Assembly: GCA_905221605.1 (NCBI GenBank)
Contig: CAJNDS010002153.1
Location: 164,001 to 225,000, forward strand
DNA length: 61,000 nucleotides
Source: Symbiodinium natans
Lineage: Eukaryota > Sar > Dinophyceae > Suessiales > Symbiodiniaceae
Direction of reading: 5' to 3'
Positions 47,740 to 57,372 of this stretch are shown here, piece by piece. The position numbers and the translations under genes are program-made. Position 1 is the first letter of the stretch; each line of letters opens with the position of its first letter. The notes under the pieces were generated by a model. It made no database searches. It saw only the letters and a program-made list of their open reading frames with translations, and had not been told where the DNA came from.

Positions 47740-48443
47740 TTTCACACTGCGCTGCAGGTTCATTTACCTCGAGGGCGCGGGCAACATTAGCCAGGATGTC
47801 AAGCCAGGAAGGCCGATGGCCGCAAGGGCCGCATGGGCCGCATGACGCATGCTTCTTGGCAAGTGTTACTGCGGCAGCTGGATGCCAGGAACCCGTGCAC
47901 TGAGGAGCAGGGATCCTAGCAGGTCTTAGCTTGCATGTGCTGAGTGAGTTGCAGATGCTCCGCAGAGAGATCCCCCGGGCAGGAGCAGAATTTGAATGTG
48001 GCACAAAAACTTTCCCTTGTCAAGGTACAGCACAGGAAAGCCTGTTCCCATGGAGGACCGCGTGCCAGCCTCAGATCAGAAGCACGGTGGCACAGCGGTA
48101 CGGACCAAAAACGGGGCCAGGGTAGTTGCTGGATGTCACAGTTCGAGTCGCTTTCGACCTTAGGGTGCACGACCCGTGCTTGCAGTCAAAGAACGGTGAG
48201 TTCAGACACTCACACATAGTGATGGAAACTTGAGTTCCTCAATCGCACGTTGATGTAGATATTTCAGGTGTTCACGGTGATCCAGAACCGTAATGTCACG
48301 GCCGCAATGTTGGCTCCACCAGCTGGCAGCTAAGATATGACTCCAAGCTCTTGCTTAACAACAGTGAAGCTTTTTGGGTGAGTGCAGCTTAAATCGTGGC
48401 TGAGATGGGCATGCTCGTTGTCGACAGCAAGATCTCACCACAG
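47740..48443 (+). other. region upstream of the FHA exon
   Basis: A + frame at 47931-48125 includes SELQMLRREIPRAGAEFECG, which might be a 5' exon of the FHA gene. Otherwise no support. Confidence 0.25.
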
Positions 48444-51400
48444 GTCTCTACATTCGGAGCGGTTTCTTTCATTGCCATGTGTTCCGTTTGTTGGCACTCC
48501 AGGTTGATGACTGCTCTTCCAACGGCGTCCTTTTTGACAGCCAAGTGACCGTTTCATGCAAGCTGCCCGAGAAAAGTCCAAGGCTCAGCATTGCTCACAT
48601 GTGCTGGCGAAAGCGACCAGAAATGGAAGCTGCTGCTAGCTGTGAGTATCTGTCAGTACTGTGGCTGACGGTTTAGAACCAAATGCCGAGGCTGATATCG
48701 CCAGGACACGCTGCGTTGCCGACAAGGACCCGATCCTTGCAGGTGCATGCGAGCCAAAGCCCCTCTTCAGGAAGCCTGCAGCAGGACGACATTGTGGGGC
48801 AGGGTGACGGACACGGAGCACAACCACGGCCACTGCAAGCGCGAGTTGAACTGCGGCAAAAGCTTGAACGTTGAGCAATACTGTTCACATGTTACGTGTG
48901 AGCATCCCAGGCTGTATGTTGCAAGGGTCATCTGCTGACTAGTTGGTTGCTGGATGTTGCTGGCATACAGAGCCGGTCAACATGCTTACCGCTACTCTGG
49001 CTCACTTCTATTCGCACAGAGGTGCAATCTGCCAATGAGCTTGATGTAGCTTACCTAACTGGCACCGATCATGGAGCACTCCCCAAGCTTGTCAAGATTG
49101 TCACGATGGAAGACCCAGTTCGAAAACGAAGGCTGACAAGTCTTGAAAGCAGCCACAGCACGTTGATCTCACACCGCGCTGTAAACTTGAAGCTCGTGGT
49201 CCTCCGAGCGTAGCCATTTTCCGAATACCGTCACATTCATGCAGATACCGTGCTGGGGGCCTGCCCATTCATGGTGGAGGCATTTGAGGATGCTGACGAG
49301 GAGGTGGGCCGTGTCGTCTCACGCCCCAAAAGAGCTGCTTACGATGCAAATTGCCGAACTACTCCCCACAAGGACTTTTCAGTAATGTTCTCTCTGGCTT
49401 CTTAGGAGCAGGACCAGGTATACACACACAGACTAAAAGAGCAAGTCTTGAAGCTGCGTCAACATGATGTAGTTTTACTCGGCAAAGGCTGAGCAATCCA
49501 TCGCCGAAGCTTGTGACCAGGAGGCATGCAACCCATGCCCGCTCAGTTCGGTGCAATGCACGAGTGTAGACTGAGTGTCGATCACCTTCTCCACGGTTTT
49601 TGGCTTCGTACCTTTGCAGTCCCACTCACTTGCTTCTCCGTAGAGTCATGAGTTGTGATTCAACTTGAGCACGTCCAACAGTCTGCATCACTCGTGATGT
49701 ATGCTGCTGAGGCTCATGAGCCTCAGAAGACTGACAGCAGCCGTCCCAGATCAGATGCTCTCAAAGTGCTGCAGCTCTACTTTTCTACGTTTGATCACGC
49801 ATCACCTCTGTGTTCCTGCCGCATCCGATACTTTCAGGCGTCTGCCAGCCATTGGTACAGAGATGGCGTGCGTCGCTTACCTGGCAGACTCCGAGTATCT
49901 TGCCGGTTTATACCACGCACCTGATGGCATCTGTGTGTGTTGCATGGTGTTGTTCTCGAAGGCTCACGCCTGCTCGAGCAAGTTGAACGGCGAGACTGCC
50001 AACTGCAGGCACGGGACAAGCATCAATGTAAGCTGTCGGGTTGCAAGCGCTGACCATCGCTCTTGAAGCATTGCAGATTTCTTGTTTCCGTCGCGATGTG
50101 TTTTGGAGACTCGCAGATCTTTCATCGGCTCTCTGTAAAGTTGACATTGCTTGCAGGGCCTACAAGCGCTGTACGAGCAGTACAGCGAATGCCGGCGTAG
50201 CCTCCAGGCCTTGGGTGGGCTCATGAAAAGTTGACATTTTGTGGCTTTGCTTTAGCGACTCTAGTAGCCGGTGTTTCGATGGCACGTCCTGTCCATGATC
50301 AGCCAAAAGGCCATGTATGCTCTGGAAGAAGTGGCGATAAGGAAAGGATAGTGGCTGGAATAAAATGTGGAAAGGGAAGACTGGGATAACTCTCTGTAAG
50401 AGATGAGGCAGAAGGCGGTGATCAAGGCAAACAAATCAGATATTGGTACATGGTCACCCAGGTGAGCATTGATTCTGGGCAAAGGATGGTTCCACTTTCA
50501 TCTTTTGTGTTCCGGCCTTCTTCGTCGAGGGTATGATCTGATTTAGTTCTGTTTCCCATCCTATCCGCGTCTTCCCAAACCCCGAGGCTACTCGCATCTG
50601 AGCTCGAAAGCCTACTCTAATTTGAGAGACTTCAGGTTCAGAAATGCGGATACAGTTTCGTCTTGATACATACACGTTGGCAAGAAGTTTCATGCAAGTC
50701 GAGGTGGTAGCTCAGAGTTACAACTTTGACAGCTGAGCATACAGGCTCAACCAGGCAATGCACAGGAGTGACGCTGGCCAGATATAGCAAACATGCGATG
50801 CGCGGCGGCGTAATGCGTAAGATGCGCAAGAGTAGACTTCCCCACAAGAAGATCGTTTAGCGATGAGGCAGTTCAACGCCCAGGTGTCGCAAGTCATTAA
50901 AACCAGTTTCTGGAGTGATCCTCCCGCACAAGGCGGCCGATGCCAACAAACGCGGGAGCCCCATACACATGCCTTTGAATATTGTTTTGATGCATGTTCG
51001 CAGTCTTACGTAGACCGCTTTCCATTCAGAGTCCGAGGTTTGCCAGGAACTGGCTACCTAGTTCCGAAGGCCGCGCTGAAGCGGTGGACATGCCGCGTGC
51101 ACATGTTCCGAAATAGTCACGCCAAGCTGTATGCCCGAAGGACGTAGCCGAGGCCAAGGACACTCGCAGTTGCGGCGCCTGTTCGTCTTTACTGCCTGTG
51201 CGCGCGAGCATGCTTTGTCTGCTCCTGAGCCTGCCTCAATCCTTTCAGGAGTTGCACAATGCAGCTGAGAAGCTACTGCGGCACAAGGAAGCTCATCCGA
51301 AGAGTGTCCTTAGAAGATTAGCATCGAGGGTTCAAACATGCAGGTCCAGCAGGAGGCATCACGGATGTTCACGGGGAGCGCAAGGGTCCACTGCTGTGCT

Positions 51401-52690
51401 ACTTATAAAATCATAGAATCATCTTGTTTCTAGTTGTGTTCATCTTGGTCTCCTTCAACAGTGGTAGTGAAGCCATGCGGACGGAACGACTGCCGCACAG
51501 TGGCGAACGCTCCGCAGCGCTGCAGGAATCTCAGATCCAGGAACTGCAGAGGACTGCCGCTTCTCTCGATAGCGGTTCGTCCAGTCTGATGTGCACATGA
51601 ACATCGTATGCAGGCACAACAGGGAGCTGCAGGATGAGCTTCAGCGAAAAGAGCCTCCCAGACGAAAAGACAGCATCGTGGTGTGATGTGTGCAGGAGGT
51701 AAGCTATAGTGCCAACGGTGCGAACGACTTGTAAGGCTGGCCCACACGCATACCTGCAGAGAGGCTACCCGCTTATCTCAAGAGAACGAAACACTGGCAT
51801 GTTTCCCAAGCGCAGTTGCCTTCTTCGCCACCGAGTCAACGCTGCCCTTTCTGTATACACTGTACCTGTAGGTGCACCTTCGAATCGACGTGCCATGTTC
51901 CAGGGTCAGTTTTCAACGCATAGCTTCGGAGTGCCACCTGCGTGAGTTTTGCTTTTGCCTTCCACGTCGAGTGAAATTATCGTTCTAGCCTCACTCGCTG
52001 CGCCTTACGCCTTTTCTTTTAAGGTTCAGGCTTCAGGCTGCTCTGATTGGCGATTTCACCACTTGTTGCTCACAAATGCATTGCTTGATGGTTGACAGAC
52101 TTTAAGCGCACGCAAAATATGAGGCCCAGGCTGCAACCTTGCAGGAACTGTTCGAAGGGCTCTGGTTATAGGTGCAGAGGATTCAGGTGGTTGCATGGCT
52201 TCTTGCGAGGTGACTGACGTGGCTGGAGGTTGTAGAGAATTGTGAGTAGCCCTGTGGTTGGTGTTACTTGGCTGTACCAATCTGTACCACGTTCTTGCAA
52301 TGAACTCACAGTGGCAGGGGCACTTGAAGGCCACGCTTGGGCGGTTAGTTGCGCAGTTTTCGCCTCAGACGGTTTCTGCCTAACAACCTGCGCACAACAT
52401 CACACGTGAACCCTTTCAGGCAGAAGAGGGAGCTGCAAGGTGAACTGCAGGAGAAGGAGCTGCAAGCTCAAAGTTCGCAATCAAATCATTAAATAATATA
52501 TATATACCATACTATATACACGCATACACATACACATCATATACACACCTGCTATTATACATCATATATACACGTGTGTAAGTGTAAACCTGATGCACAT
52601 GATGTCGTTCTGTCCCGGCCTAGGTTGGCCCACCTGGAGACCTGTCGCGAAGCGACAAGACTAGCTCAGGAGAATGTGGCCCTTGCCTGT
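48444..52690 (+). CDS. FHA-domain and coiled-coil protein, many small exons
   Basis: Exon 48444-48641 follows CAG|G and ends at a GTGAGT donor. It encodes LYIRSGFFHCHVFRL and VDDCSSNGVLFD, matching the forkhead-associated core: S..FHC.(I/V)FR, then D.SSNG.(F/L). FHA domains bind phosphothreonine peptides, so a phospho-dependent adaptor is likely. Later + exons are helical: about 48742-48870 (PLQARVELRQKLER), 49019-49140 (GALPKLVKIVTMEDPVRKRR), 49406-49470 (EQDQVYTHRLKEQVLKLRQH), 49955-50027 (LLEQVERRDCQLQARDKHQ, donor GTAAGC), 50157-50225 (GLQALYEQYSECRRSLQALG), 51249-51310 (FQELHNAAEKLLRHKEAHPK), about 51480-51560 (ERSAALQESQIQELQRTAA), 51612-51670 (RELQDELQRKEPPRRKD), 52420-52475 (KRELQGELQEKELQAQ) and 52624-52690 (LETCREATRLAQENVALA). 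One gene is likely but not proven; the 5' end is unknown. Confidence 0.5.
52488..52590. repeat. TA/CA microsatellite, AT-rich
   Basis: TATATATATA followed by ACACATAC-type and ATATACAC units; likely intron of the coiled-coil gene. Confidence 0.75.
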
Positions 52691-52699
52691 TAAGATTAC

Positions 52700-54185
52700 A
52701 CAGGGAGTTCTGCACGCGAGCGCACTGCCTGTGCATGGGATAGACATTTTGGATGCTTCGCTGATTTCGCCACTTTCTGTGTTTCCAGGGGCACCTGAAG
52801 ACTGAGTTGAGCCATCTGCGTGAGAGGCCGGTTTCGCGCTTTGTTCGCTGCGGCTTAAATAATGCATCTGATTGTGGTGGGGAAAACTGAAGCGACTGTC
52901 ATCAGGCACAGGTGCCTTGAGATTGGACATCTAGCTCAAACACTTCAGCGATTTTCGCAGACGGGAAGTCCGTTCAAAAACTTCTCCATTCATGTCTCAA
53001 CTATTCAGACCAGCTGTCTCGAAGACACAGAAGTGTAGACGATTGTACGCAAGTCAGGCACGAAGTGCATGAGAAGCCGTCTTCAGATTTGCACGAGGTT
53101 GCGCCTGACTGAGGCCGAGATCTCCTCGGAGGCTTGTGGGGCTTTTGATCATACTTGACTTGGAGTGGTGAGACCGAATGCGTTGCGGACCTGAGTTTCA
53201 GAAGGCTGTCTTGCACCGAGGCCCAGAGCAACGGGGATGCCGACAAAATTGAACGCTGCCTTCCCAGCCGGCTTGCCTCCGCTTTCTGAACAACTAACTA
53301 CTACTTAGGATTCGACCGATTCAGAAACTGGGCGCGATTCAGGAAGCCAGGATTCTTGAAACCCGGATTTAGGAAACTTCGGCCATTCTGCCCGATTCAG
53401 GAAAATGTCTTCACGCGATTCAGGAAGCTGCCCAATTCAGAAAGGCACGCGGTTCAAGAAACTGAAACTGCTTCATTCCAGAAATGAGCTGGTGGGTTGA
53501 GGGCTGGGGAGGGGGGGTGGGGACCCATTCAAGCCACTTGTCCCAATCCGCGCTTTCCAGTTTGCAGGATCCGCGTTTTCCAGTTTCCCCCTTCCGCAGT
53601 TTCCCGGCTTCCGCAGGAATCCGCGCGGCTTCAATTTTGAATCCGCGGCTGAGCACTAACACTAGTGTCTGAATGACTTGCAGAGAATGATCGGGCTGTT
53701 GTTGCTTGATGTTTTGTGCATGCAGACTGCTAAGCCCTCCCTTGCTCCGCATTCTTGCAAAGATCTGCTCACAGCCAAGAAGCTCCACGAGCAAATGATG
53801 TGACGTCAGGACTCTAGAGATCACTTGAGTCACTAGAGTAGAGCAGGATGCTTAGAGTTTAGAGACTACTAGAGAAGTACCATGACAAGACGCGATGCTT
53901 CCTCGTTTTGTTACCCATACATATTAACGTTGTCTGCTAAAGTCTAAGAGAAAGAGGTCCAATTAACTCCCCAGCCAAGCCAAACAAGTGCCTTTGAATA
54001 ACATTTGCTGCCGAACTATTCTTTGGCGAGTCTTGAAAACAGCTTTGACCGTGCTGCTGCTCCCAATGGCTTCAGCATTTCGCGAGATTTGGCCACATGT
54101 CTACGCTTGAGGAGGACCTCCCTGCACAGTCGGCTTTATGCAGTGAAAGTATTGACGCCTCATGAAGCTGCTACGGAACAGTTCG
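52700..54185. other. no assignable gene; GATTCAGGAA repeats at 53.31-53.47 kb
   Basis: From 53306 to 53470 variants of CGATTCAGGAAGC recur at irregular spacing (about eight copies). From 53540 to 53650 a second family, ATCCGCGxTTTCCAGTTT, occurs twice with partial copies. Open frames here are conflicting. Confidence 0.45.
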
Positions 54186-55040
54186 GTCAGGACGTGCCCC
54201 GCTTGCAGGTCTTGGCGGCTAAACTGACGAAATGGCTCCTGGCAGAAGAGGCGCAACGATGCTTGGCCCACGTGGCAGATGCTGCTGCATCGTGCTACTC
54301 CAGGGGTTCGGACGTTCCCTGGACGACTTCTTCCGCGGTCACAGCCAGTACTTCGATGACTACCAGGCTACGGCCAGTGCACGTTTTCACCTTATAAAGC
54401 TTCGCTTATCATACAATTGCACGGCAACGGAGGATGAACATGCTCTTCATTACACAACCCTTCACAAGGACCCTGTGGACGTATCTGAACGTCTTTAAGC
54501 TGGAGGGTCGCTCAGCATCAAGTCGCCGAATCAGGAGTTTAGCACAAAGCTTGAGGCGGAGGTCGAGGGCTGGCTGGCTGAAGAAGGCACAGACGCCTCG
54601 CAATAGATACTGCGAGTAGTTGGGATACATTCGGGGCACATTGAAGCAGATCCCCAAAGAATTCTGGCAACAGGCCTCACCACTGACGACCTCGCACTGA
54701 TTCTCCGAGCTGCTAAGGACAGCTTGTAGCATGCTACTTGTAGCTTTTGCCGATGATCCTCTTGTTGCTTTTGAAGTTTTAAGTCTGCCTTGTATCCGTG
54801 ACAGGATGGTCTTGCTGGCGAGGACGACGTGTGTTTGCTTTGTCTGCACTTGATTTGGCCATGGCTGCTCCCAATGCACTGTAGTGAGGATGCTGCAGCA
54901 GAAGTCGATCTAGTCGAGATGCACCTTGCCACGAAAGATCAGGTCGTGCCTAACATGAAAATCCGTAATCGCCTTAAGTGCTTTGTGCATTTAAGGATGC
55001 TGGAGGCTGTCGACTACCAGAAGTGGCTTGGGTGTACAGT
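54186..55040 (+). CDS. BART-domain protein (ARL2-binding / CFAP36-like)
   Basis: BART domains bind ARL2/ARL3 GTPases and act in ciliary and mitochondrial trafficking. Spliced frames give the domain in order: KLTKWLLAEE (exon ending 54250, GC donor), FGRSLDDFFRGHSQYFDDYQ (54304-54366), DEHALHYTTLHKDPVD (54433-54480), EFSTKLEAEVEGWLAEEGTD (from 54535). They align with the family's WL..., F...H...FDD, EENKLEYT.(I/L)H and LE..L.E.G segments. Three short introns (54251-54303, 54367-54432, 54481-54534) are inferred, two with GC donors. Later pieces may be 54640-54725 (TTDDLALILRAAKDSL) and about 54990-55030 (MLEAVDYQKWLG, matching the family's DF..F...M end). Not all joins are certain, and the 5' end is not located. 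Confidence 0.55.
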
Positions 55041-55079
55041 GATGGTCTGCAAAGATGCCCAAGGGATTCGGCTTTCTTA

Positions 55080-55735
55080 GAAGTTGACTTCCCAGCGAAG
55101 TTCTGCTCGGGATTCAGGTGGATAAGCTCCATCTTCGCCCTCAAGAGGCGAATCCGCGAGCGACGCAAAGTCCGCGTTCGCAAGGTGCCCCGCTTGTGAT
55201 TCGATTCGCTCTAACGCGCTCAGAGATGAAGACTTGGCATGGGTCAAGTCTGCAGTCTCAGGCTAGTGCACTTCAAGCGACAGAAGCTGGATGGAGAAAC
55301 GAAGAACTGCAAAGTCCAACCCCTGTGGACAAACCGCTATACTCTAAGCTGTATCGAGTCAGATCGGTCCAGTGCTGCAGAATCCAAAGCCATACCTCAG
55401 CCCCCTACCATAAGGCTTCTCAACCACAAGTCTCCCGCTCCGTGGCAAGAGAATGCTGAATGGAGAAGTCGAGATCTCCACCGAAACGTGCAAACAAGAA
55501 ACCGTATAAAGCATCTTTGCAAGGGGTTGATGATGAAGCTGCCGATGCTAGGCTCCCCCTCCGCCGCCACCACCCCCCAGCACCGGCAGCGTTTTCGCAG
55601 AGAGCTCAGCAATGTACAGAGTTTTTGTTGAATGTCTGTGAAATGCAGAGCGCCGCGCGGAGCATGACCACGCCTCGTCATAAGGAAGTCACCGTACCAG
55701 AGGCCATAAGTCGTGCACATGAGTTGACATGATGA
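55080..55735 (+). CDS. basic/proline-rich frames, unknown
   Basis: Overlapping + frames: 55118-55330 (QEANPRATQSPRSQGAPLVI), 55366-55450 (ESKAIPQPPTIRLLNHKSPA) and 55460-55732 (RSPPKRANKKPYKASLQGVD, ending with the helix-like PRHKEVTVPEAISRAHEL). These read like a disordered basic Pro-rich region split by frame changes. They may be the 3' part of the BART gene or the 5' part of the next gene. Confidence 0.3.
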
Positions 55736-55779
55736 TGACTGACGCAGATGATCGGAATTGTCGTGCTACGTGTGCTGTG

Positions 55780-55980
55780 CGCAGGGCGTGCAGCCCGGAG
55801 AGGCTTTCAGTATTTCGCTCGACGGTACTGGCCTCAAGGAGCTTGAGAAGACAAGTCACATGAATTCACTGTCCGAGAAGTCGGGCCTCTGGGCAAAGGC
55901 GTGGAGTATGGCATGGTCGTTCCTGAGGGCCTTGGGCCTGGCATGACCTTTCAGACAACGATTGAAAAATCAGCCTAGCG
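55780..55980 (+). CDS. VPxGxxPGxxFxv-type beta-repeat protein fragment
   Basis: Two frames carry the same short motif: GVQPGEAFSISLDG at about 55788-55830 and GVEYGMVVPEGLGPGMTFQT at about 55900-55960, with an apparent intron between (donor GTACTG at about 55827). The V-x-VP-x-G-(V/L)-x-PG-x-x-F pattern is common in dinoflagellate and plant proteins as a small beta unit of unknown function, sometimes next to zinc-binding domains. Only about two units are visible, so the whole gene is not defined. Confidence 0.4.
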
Positions 55981-56317
55981 AGCTGAGATGCCAGTTTGGC
56001 AACGTGACCTCTAGCATCAGGGCCGTTCCCATGCAGACTGCCATGCATCTGTTTGTGAGCGGACTTTGTTGCGCGCTTGCGGGAAAGAAAAAGGAGCTCT
56101 CACTTGGGCCAAGTATAGATCTTGCTGCCGCAGCACCACGACATGAATCTGCAAGAGGCTCGAATCACATTCGCGACCTCCGAAAAGCACTGTGACCACG
56201 TAATTTGCTGGAATGTGGCCTGAGGTGAGAGCACCTCGGGCCCGAATTCAAGGCCCTCCCCCTTTGCATACAGAGACTCTCTTCCGCTCTCGAACTGTTC
56301 TCATCCCACTCCTTCGA

Positions 56318-56525
56318 CGCCCTCATGGTGTGTGCGAAATGTAGAATGGTGGCGCCCAGCATTGAGCACGAGCCGTTTAAGGGCATTCTTGTGTTTCTGC
56401 ACGAAGGATTGGATGACATGGACTCGGAGAATGGTGAGAGAAGGCCGAGCTGCGTGTTCCATGGCAAAGAGATGCTGCCCGTGCAGAACATCCCGCAGGT
56501 CAGTCGGACGGTGACTGTCACCTGA
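56318..56525 (+). CDS. possible exon, unknown
   Basis: A 66-codon + frame reads MVCAKCRMVAPSIEHEPFKG then ILVFLHEGLDDMDSENGE and ends SRTVTVT. Globular composition; no family assigned. Two other frames are partly open. Confidence 0.25.
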
Positions 56526-56529
56526 TCTC

Positions 56530-57370
56530 CGAGGCAGATGCCAGTGTACATAGACGGTCTACATGCCGAAGTGTCAGGCAAAGCCTCGAAGCGAGAGAAT
56601 CATTCTCAGTTCTTTAACTCGAAAACCCCTTCCCTTATACAATGGTAAACGAGCAGAAACCCCGTCCTGGGACTTCAGACATGAAGCTCTCAACCCAGAA
56701 GCACCATCAAAGCTTCAATCCCAAGACGAAAGCTGAAATCCTGAACAAAAGCCCTGAATGAAATCACAAGAATCTCAACCTCCCATGACGACAGGTTGCT
56801 AAAGTCATGATGGTAGTAGGGTCGGACAAGGTCCGAAAGCTGCAAGCCATTGATCTATCACAGGATGAGGGGGCCGCGGGGGGGGGGGGGGGGGGGGGGG
56901 TCGATATTGGTCCTTTCAAGAGAACCTGGCTTTTGGAAGGAGGGTGGTGTCGGGTTTCAGGGCTCCAGGAGTGTGGGGTTTTGGGGTTTGGGTTTGGGCT
57001 TTGGCACGTCCACGCGCTTGGTCTCGCTTTTGTTGGCGTTGGCTTGTCCCTCAAGGAAGTGTCAGACGTGGCATCAACCGCATACCAAAAGCACCACTTC
57101 GGCACGAAATCGTTTGTTTGCTTAGCCTTTGTGAGGCGGGAGGTCGTGTTTGGCATACGATGGCATTTGTTGCTAGTATATATAATATACTAGCTATACC
57201 TGAACACAATGTTGCAGGATGTATGTGAAGTTCCTGAACGTGCACACAGACACTTTAAACCATCCACCACTGCCGAACTAGCCGCTAGACTAGCCTGAGT
57301 GCTCGTTGACTGCTGCATCTTCTGTCGCAGTCTGCATGGACGAGGGTCTGAAGCCACCTGCGATGGACGT
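56530..57370. other. spacer with a poly-G run
   Basis: A run of over twenty G is at 56878-56900. It is followed by a T/G-skewed segment (GGGGTTTTGGGGTTTGGG-like, 56970-57000). No convincing exon; the long + frames are Gly-rich artefacts of the G run. Confidence 0.5.
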
Positions 57371-57372
57371 GC

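Noticed and set aside
47192-48004. 270-codon minus frame
   Set aside because: Open because of GA-rich repeats (Ser/Leu/Phe runs); no motif and no exon support.
54433-54620. In-frame stop in the BART region, suggesting a pseudogene
   Set aside because: A 54-base GT-AG intron (54481-54534) removes the stop and restores the domain pattern, so an intact gene is the simpler reading.
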